DNA from: Oceanimonas doudoroffii
GTDB taxonomy: Bacteria > Pseudomonadota > Gammaproteobacteria > Enterobacterales > Aeromonadaceae
Direction of reading: 5' to 3'
Assembly: GCF_002242685.1 (NCBI RefSeq)
Contig: NZ_NBIM01000001.1
Span: forward strand, 2,021,156-2,085,155
DNA length: 64,000 bases
Below are positions 17,113 through 25,305 of this stretch, one piece after another. Position numbers and translations under genes: made by a program. The notes under the pieces were generated by a model, which worked only from the letters and a program-made list of their open reading frames with translations, was not told where the DNA came from and ran no database searches. How positions within the stretch are numbered: position 1 is the stretch's first letter; every line of letters starts with the position of its first letter.

Positions 17113-18672
17113 ATGAAGCAAACAAGAAACACCATCGACAAACCGCTGATGCTGGTCAGTCTGACCACCATCTTTTTTATCGTGGCGGGTCTGTCTGTCT
17201 ATCCCGAGCAGGGAAATGCCATTGCCAAGCGACTGTTTGGCATGCTCACCGAGCAGTTCGGTTCACTGTACCTGCTGTTTGGCTTTTTCAGCGTCATCGT
17301 GCTGGCCTGCATCGCCTTTGGCAAACACGGCAACATTCGCCTGGGTGAACACAAGCCCCAGTACAGCCTGTTTACCTATCTGGCCATGATGATCTGCGCC
17401 GGCCTGGGATCGGCCACCGTGTACTGGGCTTTTCTGGAATGGGGCTATTACTACATGAACCCGCCCTACGACATTGCCCCCCACTCCACCATGGCGGCAG
17501 AGTGGGCCACCAGCTACAACATGTTCCACTGGGGCATTTCGGCCTGGTCGCTGTACTGCATTGCCTCACTGCCGGTGGCCTATTCCTTTCACGTGCGCAA
17601 GAATTCCCAGCTTAAGCTGTCCGCCGTGTGTGAAAGCATCATGGGGCGTTTCTACAATGCCGCCGTGGGCCGAGTGATCGACACCATCTTCATCTTCAGC
17701 TGCGTCGGCGCCATGGGCATTACCCTTGGGCTGAGCGTGCCCATGGTGACCGAAGGCATCGCCTCGCTGCTGGGCACCGAAAACGGCTTTGGCATGAACC
17801 TGGGACTGATGCTGGCCATTACCGCCCTGTTTACCGTCAGCTCCTACGTGGGCATCGAAAAGGGCATGGCCAGGCTAAGCGACATGAACACCAAACTGGC
17901 GGTGCTGTTCGTACTGGCCATTCTGGTGCTGGGGCCGACTACCTTTATCATCGATCAGTCCGTCAACGGTTACGGCCTGATGCTGCAGAACTTTATTCGC
18001 ATGAGCCTGTGGACCGATCCGGTGGCAGGTGGATCCTTCCCGACATCCTGGACCGTATTCTACTGGGCCTACTGGATGACCTATGTGCCCTTTATGGCGC
18101 TGTTCGTCACCAAGGTGTCGGCGGGCCGCACCCTGAAGGAAGTGATCCTCAGCATGGTCGTGGGTGGCAGCGCCGGCTGCTTTATCTTCTTTGGTGTACT
18201 GGGCAGCTACAGCATGAGTACCCATCTCCACGATCTGGTCAACGTCACCGAATCGCTCAACAGCATTGGCGGCTCGGCTACCGTAGTGGCAGTGCTTAAG
18301 ACCCTGCCGTTCAGTACCCTGTTTATTCTGGTGTTTGCGGTGATGTCGGTGCTGTTCCTTGCCACCACCCTGGACTCGGCGTCTTTTACCCTGGCGGCCA
18401 CCGCCTCCAACCAGCTCGACGAAAACGCCAACCCGCCTACGGCACTACGGCTGTTCTGGTGCCTGATCCTGGCGGCGGTGCCCCTGGCGATGATGTTTAT
18501 CGACGCCCCCCTGAGCACGGTGCAGACCCTGGCCATCGTCACTTCACTGCCGCTGATGGTAGTGATCTTTATCATGCTGTACGGTTTCTTTCGCTGGCTT
18601 AATGGCAGGGAGACCCTGAGCCGGCAGGCTTCACATTCCGACGAACAACCGGCAGTCATCGCGGCCGATTGA
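17113..18672 (+). CDS. BCCT-family (betaine/carnitine/choline-type) transporter
   Basis: A 519-residue carrier with 12 membrane spans. The BCCT substrate and signature regions are visible: GLGSATVYWAFLEWGYYYMNPP near residue 100 and FYWAYWMTYVPFMALFVTKVSAGRT near 320. The tryptophan-rich box and the glycine-poor unwound segment (no GMGIG) are more like CaiT, a sodium-independent exchanger, than like sodium-driven BetP. ATG at 17113 has GGAA ten bases upstream; an in-frame ATG at 17098 lacks a site. It ends the four-gene cassette and is followed by a terminator. BCCT carriers move quaternary ammonium or sulfonium compounds, which bears on what the enzymes act on. Confidence 0.87.
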   Translation: MKQTRNTIDKPLMLVSLTTIFFIVAGLSVYPEQGNAIAKRLFGMLTEQFGSLYLLFGFFSVIVLACIAFGKHGNIRLGEHKPQYSLFTYLAMMICAGLGSATVYWAFLEWGYYYMNPPYDIAPHSTMAAEWATSYNMFHWGISAWSLYCIASLPVAYSFHVRKNSQLKLSAVCESIMGRFYNAAVGRVIDTIFIFSCVGAMGITLGLSVPMVTEGIASLLGTENGFGMNLGLMLAITALFTVSSYVGIEKGMARLSDMNTKLAVLFVLAILVLGPTTFIIDQSVNGYGLMLQNFIRMSLWTDPVAGGSFPTSWTVFYWAYWMTYVPFMALFVTKVSAGRTLKEVILSMVVGGSAGCFIFFGVLGSYSMSTHLHDLVNVTESLNSIGGSATVVAVLKTLPFSTLFILVFAVMSVLFLATTLDSASFTLAATASNQLDENANPPTALRLFWCLILAAVPLAMMFIDAPLSTVQTLAIVTSLPLMVVIFIMLYGFFRWLNGRETLSRQASHSDEQPAVIAAD

Positions 18673-18696
18673 GCCAGCTTGTAAACCGGAAAACTC

Positions 18697-18729
18697 AAAA
18701 GGGCGAAAGCGTGTGCTTTTGCCCTTTTT
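18697..18729 (+). terminator. Terminator after the UxaA/BCCT cassette
   Basis: AAAAGGGC-GAAAGC pairs with GCTTTT-GCCCTTTT across GTGT, then TTG. It ends the cassette 25 bp after the transporter stop. Confidence 0.8.
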
Positions 18730-18793
18730 GCTTTTTGAGCCCCTGCTTCCATACTCAGCCTCACGCCCCCCTCAACTCATCAAGGAGCACGCC

Positions 18794-19213
18794 ATGGCCC
18801 CCGTGCACTATCCGCGTCTGACTCACCTCGCCCTGCATGTGCGCAATCTCGACGCCTGCCTGCTGTTTTACCGGGACTTTTGCGGCATGACAGAAACCCA
18901 CCGGCGGGAAAGCGGCCCCCAGACCATCGTGTGGCTGGCGGAGCCGGGCCGGGAGCAGGACTTTGTGTTTGTGCTGATGAACGGCGGCGAGGATCTGCAC
19001 CTGGGTGAGCGGGACTACCGCCACTTCGGCTTTGCCCTGCCCAGCCGCGCGGCGGTGGACGCCCTGGCCGAGCAGGCCAGACGGGCGGGCTGCCTGCTGT
19101 GGCCGCCCCGGGACGAGCCCTTTCCGGTGGGCTATTACTGCGGGGTCAAGGATCCCAACGGCAACCAGGTGGAATTCAGCTTTGGTCAGCCTCTCGGTCC
19201 GGCCGCGCACTGA
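18794..19213 (+). CDS. VOC-superfamily (glyoxalase/dioxygenase fold) protein
   Basis: A 139-residue protein of the vicinal-oxygen-chelate fold: two beta-alpha-beta-beta-beta modules. The metal ligand positions are occupied by H11 (LTHLALHVRN), the acidic/his region in RHFGFALPS near residue 75 and E in QVEFSF near residue 128, as in glyoxalase I-like and fosfomycin-resistance-like proteins. AAGGAG precedes the ATG at 18794. The last 38 bp overlap the 3' end of the PhoD-like gene on the other strand. The reaction cannot be named from sequence; substrates in this fold range from methylglyoxal adducts to catechols. Confidence 0.82.
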   Translation: MAPVHYPRLTHLALHVRNLDACLLFYRDFCGMTETHRRESGPQTIVWLAEPGREQDFVFVLMNGGEDLHLGERDYRHFGFALPSRAAVDALAEQARRAGCLLWPPRDEPFPVGYYCGVKDPNGNQVEFSFGQPLGPAAH

Positions 19214-21104
19214 GCCCCGGCTTCAGGCTGTCCACCGGCTCAAGAAAGTCCACCACGCCCTCGTGGGTAATCTGCTGCACGCACACCGGCTCGCCCTGCT
19301 CGTTAAAACGCACATGGCCGATACCGGCGCGGTTGAGCAGCCGCTCGCCCTTAGACGCCGCCACCGGTGAGTGCGGGGTAATGCGCAGCCGACGCCGGCG
19401 GGTGAACCAGTTCAGCGGCGAGCGCGGCGCATAGAGCCAGCGGTTGAGCCGGTCGAGCACGTCCAGCAACCGGCGCGGAAACTCATTCTTGATGCCACTG
19501 CTGGTGATCTGCCAGATATGGGGCTCGCCCCCCCGGTGTCGCAGGCGAATGTCGTACATAAAGGAGTAGTGCACGTCGCCGGAGAGGATCACGTAGTTGG
19601 CCGGCGTGCGGGCATGACGAAAGATATTCAGGATCACGTTGGCGGTGCCCTTGTGGGCCATCCAGTTTTCCGCGTCCACCAGCAGCGGCTTGCCCAGCCA
19701 GGTAAAGATCTTCTGGATCACCTCGATCAGTTTCACCCCGAACACCGGTGTGGGCGACACCACCACCACCGACTCCTGGTGCAGCATCTCGCCCTGCAGC
19801 TCGGTGAGCGCCTCCCAGTCCATCAATCCGGACGGCCGGCTGAAATTGGACTCGGATCGCCAGCGCCGGGTACGGGTGTCGAGCACCAGCAGCCGGGGTT
19901 TTGTGTCGAGCTGATATTGCCAGCCGTCAAAGGCCAGCAGGCTGTCGATCAGCCGATCCTGGTACGCGCCGGTAGGATCCTGGCTCCAGGCCTGCAAGCG
20001 CTCCAGGGGCTCGCCGGCAAAGGCGTCGGGATCATTGCCCCAGCCCTGACAGATCAGGTAGCCCGCCAGGGCATTGCCAATGATCCGCCGGGAGAACGGA
20101 TGGCCATAGGCGCTTTCCTCCCAGGCGGCGGTGAGATTCCAGTCGTCGGTCACGTCATGATCGTCAAAGATCATCAGGCTGGGCAGGTTGGCCAGCAGCC
20201 GGCGCACCGCCGGCAAGCCATCCACAAAGGCCGCAAGCCGGTCCCGCTCGTGCTGATAACGCTCGGCCAGCTTGCCGTCGAGCCGCGGCCGGTCATCGGG
20301 CAGCAGCCGCCAGGGCACCGGCGACCACACCAGCAGATACATGGCCAGCACCTCGGCCAGGGTGATCAGGTGGTTGGCGGCGCTGCTGGTGGTAAAGATG
20401 GGCTTGCGCGCCCCTTCAAAAAAACGCTTTTGCAGCGGCACGTTGGCCCGCGTGTCGGGCAGCAGCTCATTGCGCCGGTAATAGTTGAGGGGGCTGGCAA
20501 AGAGCTCGGCGCTGTCGGCCACCAGGGCCCCCTCCAGCTGCTCGTCGTACAGCCCCAGCACCTCAATCAACTGGTGAATGGCGGTCAGCATGGGGCCGGC
20601 CACGTCGTCGGCATAAATTTGGTCGCCACTCATCATCATCAGCGCCGGCCGCTGCCGAGGCTGCCGGTGGCGCTCGGCCAGCCAGTCATCCGCCGCCACC
20701 AGACCGTCGGGGGCGGCATGATGGGGCTTGCGGCAAGAGCCGTGCAGCAGGCTGTCGAGCCGCTCCCGAATCACCAGCGCCGGCAGGCTTTCCCCCTGGT
20801 AACACAGCTCCCCGCCCCAGTCGGCCATGCCCTGCCAGTGTGGTTCGTTCACTCGGCACCATTGCAGATCGTAGGGCAGATGGGTGTCGGTGGGCAGGGG
20901 GTCGTCCAGCCTCAGATCCAGCAACTGAATAAAGCACGACTCGCCCACCCGCAGTTGCCGGTGGCCGTCACCGGAAAATGGCAGCGGGTCGCGGCCGGGC
21001 AGACACAGCCGAAAGTTCAGGGCTTCGCGGCTGGCCAGCCAGAATACCAGGCGTTCACTGTTGGCGCGGCGCAGCAGGGGGCCGGCGAGAATGGTGGAAT
21101 CCAT
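19176..21104 (-). CDS. PhoD-like metallophosphatase family protein
   Basis: A 642-residue protein of the PhoD-like phosphatase family (binuclear metal fold). Metal-site segments are MMMSGDQIYADDV near residue 157, MIFDDHDVTDDWN near residue 315 and ILSGDVHYSF near residue 510. There is no signal peptide or twin-arginine motif, so unlike Bacillus PhoD it should stay in the cytoplasm; bacterial relatives of this type are uncharacterised. An N-terminal region of about 140 residues (DSTILAGPLLRR...) resembles the PhoD N-domain. It is alone, with its 3' end overlapping the VOC gene by 38 bp in convergent orientation, and diverges from the chemoreceptor gene. Substrate unknown. Confidence 0.82.
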   Translation of the reverse strand: MDSTILAGPLLRRANSERLVFWLASREALNFRLCLPGRDPLPFSGDGHRQLRVGESCFIQLLDLRLDDPLPTDTHLPYDLQWCRVNEPHWQGMADWGGELCYQGESLPALVIRERLDSLLHGSCRKPHHAAPDGLVAADDWLAERHRQPRQRPALMMMSGDQIYADDVAGPMLTAIHQLIEVLGLYDEQLEGALVADSAELFASPLNYYRRNELLPDTRANVPLQKRFFEGARKPIFTTSSAANHLITLAEVLAMYLLVWSPVPWRLLPDDRPRLDGKLAERYQHERDRLAAFVDGLPAVRRLLANLPSLMIFDDHDVTDDWNLTAAWEESAYGHPFSRRIIGNALAGYLICQGWGNDPDAFAGEPLERLQAWSQDPTGAYQDRLIDSLLAFDGWQYQLDTKPRLLVLDTRTRRWRSESNFSRPSGLMDWEALTELQGEMLHQESVVVVSPTPVFGVKLIEVIQKIFTWLGKPLLVDAENWMAHKGTANVILNIFRHARTPANYVILSGDVHYSFMYDIRLRHRGGEPHIWQITSSGIKNEFPRRLLDVLDRLNRWLYAPRSPLNWFTRRRRLRITPHSPVAASKGERLLNRAGIGHVRFNEQGEPVCVQQITHEGVVDFLEPVDSLKPGLSARPDREADQS

Positions 21105-21309
21105 GAAACATCCGATGGGTAAATCAACATGGCCATGATAACCACTGCCGCTCGAGCTTGAAAGAAAAGCCCCCTCAAGGCCGGACGACTTCTGCCGTTA
21201 CCCTTGAAGACGCCACTCGGTGACGAAACGGTTATTTTGTATCATCTTTAATGACACTTATGAAACAAAATGATACAACCATGTAAACAACCAAATGGTG
21301 AGATCAAGG

Positions 21310-22980
21310 ATGAAACGACTTTCCATCAGGCAAAAGATTTTGTTGCTGGCCCTGCTGCCCCTGTTGCTGCTGGCCGCGGTCAGCACCTGGGTCAATGTAT
21401 CCCAATCCATGCGCCTCAAGGAGCTCAGCGGCGAAAGCCTGCATCGCTCCCTGCTGGAATCCCGCAAGCAACAACTGGCCAATTACATGGAGCTGGCCAT
21501 CACCAGCATTCAGCCACTGCTGGCTCGGGGCGATACCGCCATTGCCCGGGATCAGCTGCGCCGGCTGCGCTTTGACAATGGCGCCGGCTATTTCTTCGTT
21601 TACGATCACCGGGGCGTACAGGTGGTCAGCGCCGACAACCCGGGCCGGGAAGGCAATAACTATCTCAATGCCACCAGCCCGGACGGCCGCCACCTGGTGC
21701 AGGAATACATCGAGCTGAGCCGGGACGGCGGCGGCTATGTGGAATATAGCTGGCCCAAGCCCAACAGCGACGAAGGCGCGCCCAAGTTGGCCCATATCAT
21801 GCCCGTACCCGGCACCGACTGGCTGCTCGGCACCGGTTTTTACATCGACGATCTGCTGGCCACAGTGGCAACCCTGGAGCGGGAGCTGTCGTCCTCGGTA
21901 CGCCAGGGCATGATCAATTCCGCCCTGTCGGCGGCCCTGCTGCTGGCACTGATTGCCGCCGTCGGCCTGGTCATCGCCCGGGGCATTCACGCCCCCATTC
22001 GCCAGGCGGTGGTCACCATGGAAAACATCGCTCAGGGGGAAGGGGATCTGACCCGCCGGCTCGATGCCGGCCAGCACAACGAGCTGGGCACCCTAGCCCG
22101 CTGCTTTAACCAGTTTGCCGGGCAAATAAGCGAGCTGGTGCAGAACACCCGCCACTCCGCCAACACCCTGCAGCAGGCCAGTGACGAACTGCAGCGCTTT
22201 ATGCGGGAAACCGAAGCCGGCATTGATCGCCAGCACCACGAAAGCGATCAGCTGGCCACCGCAATGAACCAGATGTCGGCCACCGCCCAGGAAGTGGCCA
22301 GCAGCGCCGCCAACGCCGCCGAGGCCGCCGAACAGGCTGAACGCCTGGTGACCAATGCCCAGCATCAGCTGCAGGGCACCATAGCGGTGATTGACGGCCT
22401 GGAAAACCAAGTGGCGGCCGGGGTGGATATCATTCAGCGGCTGGGCAAGGAATCGGAGCAGATTGGCACCGTTCTTGACGTGATCCGCGGCGTGGCCGAA
22501 CAAACCAACCTGCTGGCGCTGAACGCCGCCATCGAAGCGGCCCGGGCCGGCGAGCAGGGCCGGGGATTTGCGGTGGTGGCCGACGAGGTACGCACCCTGG
22601 CCGGCCGCACCCAGACCAGCACCGAGGAGATCCATACCATGATCACCCAGTTGCAGCAGGGAGCCAAGGAGGCGGTACAGGCCATTGAAAGCATTCGCGA
22701 CGGCAGCAGTCACACCGTGGCCGAGGCCAGACGCATTGACGAGGCCCTGCTCGACATCGGCACCGCGGTAAACACCATCAACCTGATGAACGCCCAGATC
22801 GCCAGCGCCGCGGAAGAGCAAACCCAGGTGTCGGAAAGCATCAACACCAATGTGCACCAGATAGTGGCCATTGCCGAGCAGACCAACGCCGGCTCCCGGG
22901 CCGCCAGCGAAACCAGCCGTCAGGTGGGTGAGCTGGCCAGCAGCCTGCAACAATTGGTGGGTCGCTACCGCACCAGCTGA
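21310..22980 (+). CDS. Methyl-accepting chemotaxis protein with single Cache sensor
   Basis: A 556-residue chemoreceptor. Order of parts: a first membrane span at about residues 10-30, a periplasmic sCache-type sensor to about 190 (GYFFVYDHRGVQVVSADNP, then GTDWLLGTGFYIDD), a second span near 200-220, HAMP to about 275, and the MCP signalling hairpin with tip EQTNLLALNAAIEAARAGEQG near residue 400. No C-terminal CheR/CheB pentapeptide is seen. ATG at 21310 is chosen because GGTGAG at 21297-21302 is well spaced. sCache receptors often bind small carboxylates, but the ligand is not predictable. It stands alone between PhoD-like and PerM-type genes. Confidence 0.92.
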   Translation: MKRLSIRQKILLLALLPLLLLAAVSTWVNVSQSMRLKELSGESLHRSLLESRKQQLANYMELAITSIQPLLARGDTAIARDQLRRLRFDNGAGYFFVYDHRGVQVVSADNPGREGNNYLNATSPDGRHLVQEYIELSRDGGGYVEYSWPKPNSDEGAPKLAHIMPVPGTDWLLGTGFYIDDLLATVATLERELSSSVRQGMINSALSAALLLALIAAVGLVIARGIHAPIRQAVVTMENIAQGEGDLTRRLDAGQHNELGTLARCFNQFAGQISELVQNTRHSANTLQQASDELQRFMRETEAGIDRQHHESDQLATAMNQMSATAQEVASSAANAAEAAEQAERLVTNAQHQLQGTIAVIDGLENQVAAGVDIIQRLGKESEQIGTVLDVIRGVAEQTNLLALNAAIEAARAGEQGRGFAVVADEVRTLAGRTQTSTEEIHTMITQLQQGAKEAVQAIESIRDGSSHTVAEARRIDEALLDIGTAVNTINLMNAQIASAAEEQTQVSESINTNVHQIVAIAEQTNAGSRAASETSRQVGELASSLQQLVGRYRTS

Positions 22981-23019
22981 GTCTGAGCGGCAGTAACCAG
23001 CTGCAAGCTGAGTGCACAT

Positions 23020-23042
23020 GCCGGCGGCCTCTGACCGCCGGC
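23020..23042. terminator. GC-rich hairpin after the chemoreceptor gene
   Basis: GCCGGCGG at 23020-23027 pairs perfectly with CCGCCGGC at 23035-23042 around a 7-base loop. The following CCCCCTTTA is a weak T-tract, so terminator strength is uncertain. Confidence 0.45.
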
Positions 23043-23115
23043 CCCCTTTAACCGCTGGCCAGTCCCACCGCCCTTCTTTACACTGGCTGTCCGTTTCTTT
23101 CGGATCCTTGCCAAC

Positions 23116-24153
23116 ATGCGCGAAAAACTCGAACAACGTTCCTTTCTGTTTACCCTGCTGCTGGTCAGCCTGCTGTTCGGCCTGGTGCTCAAACCCTTCT
23201 GGGGCGCCATTTTCTGGGCCTGCGCCATTACCGTGATCTTTTCGCCGCTGCAGCACCGTATTCTCGGACGCATTGGCCACAAGCCCAACCGCGCCGCCCT
23301 GCTGACCCTGCTGGTATGTGTGGTGATCGTGGTGCTGCCGGTGCTGTTTATCGCCACCTCCTTTATTCAGGAAGGACTGGCGCTGTATCAGCGTATCGAT
23401 CAGGGCGAGGTCAGTCCGGGCAAGCTGCTGACCCAGGTGCGCAACGCCTTTCCGCTGCTGCCCGATCTGCTCGGCCAGCTGGGCATCAACCTGGACAGTG
23501 CCAAGCTCTCGGAAACCGCCCTGGCCGGCAGCAAGGTGCTGGCGGAAAAGGCGCTCACCGCCGGCCAGAGCACCTTTGGCTTTGTGGTGGACGTGGCGCT
23601 GATGCTGTATCTGGCGTTCTTCCTGCTGCGCGACGGCAACCAGCTCACCGAGCTGATGGTGCGGGCCCTGCCCCTGGGCGACGACCGCGAGCGCATGTTG
23701 TTTGCCAAGTTCTCGGAAGTGACCCGGGCCACGGTCAAGGGCAACATTCTGGTGGCCATGGCCCAGGGAGCCCTGGGCGGCTTTATTTTCTGGGTGCTGG
23801 GCATTCCCGGCCCGCTGCTGTGGGGGGTGGTGATGGCGTTTCTGTCGCTGATCCCGGCCATAGGCGCGGCCCTGGTGTGGTTGCCGGTGGCCATTTACCT
23901 GTTCGCCACCGGCGAGTGGCTGTCAGGCGCCGTGCTGGTGGCCTTTGGCGCCCTGGTCATCGGCCTGGCCGACAATGTGCTGCGGCCGCTGCTGGTGGGC
24001 CGGGACACCAAGCTGCCCGACTACCTGGTGCTGTTTTCCACGCTTGGGGGGATCAGCCTGATGGGGGTCAACGGTTTTGTCATCGGCCCCCTGGTGGCGG
24101 CACTGTTCCTGGTGTTCTGGGATATCTTTACGCGGGAGTTCAACGGCCGCTAA
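23116..24153 (+). CDS. AI-2E/PerM-family membrane protein
   Basis: A 345-residue membrane protein of the AI-2E transporter family (formerly UPF0118), which includes TqsA, PerM and sodium-proton antiporters. There are about eight spans: paired helices at residues 10-50 and 60-85, then a cluster from 140 to the end with the conserved GIPGPLLWGVVMAFLSLIPAIGAALVW and DNVLRPLLVG segments. The start follows the weak site GGATCC. It is monocistronic, with a strong terminator 18 bp after the stop. Members differ widely in function, so transport of AI-2 should not be assumed. Confidence 0.85.
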   Translation: MREKLEQRSFLFTLLLVSLLFGLVLKPFWGAIFWACAITVIFSPLQHRILGRIGHKPNRAALLTLLVCVVIVVLPVLFIATSFIQEGLALYQRIDQGEVSPGKLLTQVRNAFPLLPDLLGQLGINLDSAKLSETALAGSKVLAEKALTAGQSTFGFVVDVALMLYLAFFLLRDGNQLTELMVRALPLGDDRERMLFAKFSEVTRATVKGNILVAMAQGALGGFIFWVLGIPGPLLWGVVMAFLSLIPAIGAALVWLPVAIYLFATGEWLSGAVLVAFGALVIGLADNVLRPLLVGRDTKLPDYLVLFSTLGGISLMGVNGFVIGPLVAALFLVFWDIFTREFNGR

Positions 24154-24171
24154 GCGGCGGCTTTCCCCGAC

Positions 24172-24203
24172 AAAAAAGGCCCGCACGGTGTGCGGGCCTT
24201 TTC
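24172..24203. terminator. Bidirectional terminator between perM-like gene and allA
   Basis: GGCCCGCAC at 24178-24186 pairs with GTGCGGGCC at 24190-24198 around a 3-base loop, with AAAAAA before and TTTT after. It serves both convergent genes. Confidence 0.9.
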
Positions 24204-24221
24204 TTATTCGGCAATGCCGGT

Positions 24222-24731
24222 TCAGTCGAGCTCAATGCTCAGCTGAATCGACTCGTCGAAGTAAAATTCGTCACAGTTGTTGCCCGGACCGCTGCGATCC
24301 ACCACCAGGAACTCGTCGTTGTCGCGCAGCGCCATGATCGGATGGTGCCATACGCCCCTGTGGTAGTTCACACCCTGGCGACCGGTGGCACGGAAGGCGC
24401 GCACGGTGGCCGGGTCGATATGCATGCTGCCGTCGCCAACCGGCGCCACCACCAGCAGGAAGTCATGACCGAACAGCGGAATGAACGACTGGGAACCAAA
24501 GGGATGGCGCTCCAGCATTTTCACCTGCAGCGGGTATTCCAGCATTTCGGCGCGGAAAATATTGATGATGCCCTGGCCCTGTTCGTCCAGCTGCACTTCG
24601 CCCAGCTTGTGATAACGCTGAGTGGAGCCGTTGTTGATCATGAAATAATCACGACCTTCGGATTCGATCACGTCGCCAAAGGGAGCAAAGGCTTCCTTGG
24701 TCAGCGGCTCGATCTTGAGAGTTTTGATCAT
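24222..24731 (-). CDS. allA: Ureidoglycolate lyase AllA
   Basis: A 169-residue cupin-fold protein that splits ureidoglycolate into glyoxylate and urea, the last step of purine-ring breakdown by the allantoicase route. The family patterns are clear: FAPFGDVIE at the start, FRAEMLEYPLQVKMLERHPFGSQSFIPL in the middle and NYHRGVWHHPIMAL near residue 122 with the active-site histidines. GGAGGC lies before the ATG. It is third after puuE and uraD, 58 bp beyond uraD, with a hairpin in that gap that may lower its expression. The matching allantoicase or allantoate amidohydrolase is not in this window. Confidence 0.95.
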   Translation of the reverse strand: MIKTLKIEPLTKEAFAPFGDVIESEGRDYFMINNGSTQRYHKLGEVQLDEQGQGIINIFRAEMLEYPLQVKMLERHPFGSQSFIPLFGHDFLLVVAPVGDGSMHIDPATVRAFRATGRQGVNYHRGVWHHPIMALRDNDEFLVVDRSGPGNNCDEFYFDESIQLSIELD

Positions 24732-24746
24732 TGCTGCCTCCTGCAG

Positions 24747-24782
24747 AGAAGAAAGAAAGGCGAGGCACGAACGCGCCTCGCC
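24747..24782 (-). terminator. Intercistronic hairpin between uraD and allA
   Basis: GGCGAGGC (24759-24766) pairs with GCCTCGCC (24775-24782) around 8 bases; read on the minus strand it is followed by TTTCTTTCTTCTC. It looks like a leaky terminator inside the operon, which would make allA less abundant than uraD. Confidence 0.6.
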
Positions 24783-24789
24783 GGTTGGA

Positions 24790-25305
24790 TTACATGTCGT
24801 TCAAACGGAACGCGGCAATCTTGTTGATTTCGGCAACGGCGCGATCAAACTCGGTGTCGTAGTCGTTGTGAATGCGCTCTTCAAAGGCCGCCAGGATCTG
24901 GTGACGATTGGAACCCTTCACCGCCATGATGAAAGGAAACTGGAATTTTTCCTTGTAGGCGTTGTTCAGGAAGGTGAAGCGCTCAAACTCTTCGGCGGTA
25001 CACTCGCTGATGCCGGCACCGGCCTGCTCGTTGGTGGAGGCTTCGGTCAGCTCGCCCCGCTGGGCAGCCTTGCCGGCCAGATCCGGGTGAGCATTGATCA
25101 GGTCAAGCTGAGCCTGCTTGTCGGCGTTCAGCATCACACCGCTCATGCGGGCGTGCAGATGTTCAATCTCGTTGTCGGCCTCGGTCAGGCCCTGATCGAA
25201 GGTCTGCTCGGCCACCCAGGGAGAATGCTCATAGATGTCGGCGAAGGTCTTGACGAATTCGTCGCGGCCCAGGGTGCTGGGCTTGCAGGTCTTGAACAGG
25301 CTCAT
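24790..25305 (-). CDS. uraD: 2-oxo-4-hydroxy-4-carboxy-5-ureidoimidazoline (OHCU) decarboxylase
   Basis: A 171-residue all-helical OHCU decarboxylase that gives (S)-allantoin. The catalytic histidine is in INAHPDLAGKAAQRGELTEAS (about residue 73), followed by SxxEQ-type ASTNEQAGAG and the closing FPFIMAVKGSNRHQILAAFEERI. The start shares one base with the puuE stop (TAATG), so the two are translationally coupled. It lacks the transthyretin-like HIU hydrolase domain that is fused in some organisms; here uraH is a separate divergent gene. Cytoplasmic. Confidence 0.95.
   Translation of the reverse strand: MSLFKTCKPSTLGRDEFVKTFADIYEHSPWVAEQTFDQGLTEADNEIEHLHARMSGVMLNADKQAQLDLINAHPDLAGKAAQRGELTEASTNEQAGAGISECTAEEFERFTFLNNAYKEKFQFPFIMAVKGSNRHQILAAFEERIHNDYDTEFDRAVAEINKIAAFRLNDM

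Noticed and set aside
18713-18793. Upstream extension of the VOC gene
   Set aside because: It overlaps the cassette terminator and AAGGAG fits the ATG at 18794 better.
19371-21122. Open frame of 583 codons on the plus strand
   Set aside because: Antisense shadow of the PhoD-like phosphatase; composition rich in Gln, Gly and His with no recognisable motif.
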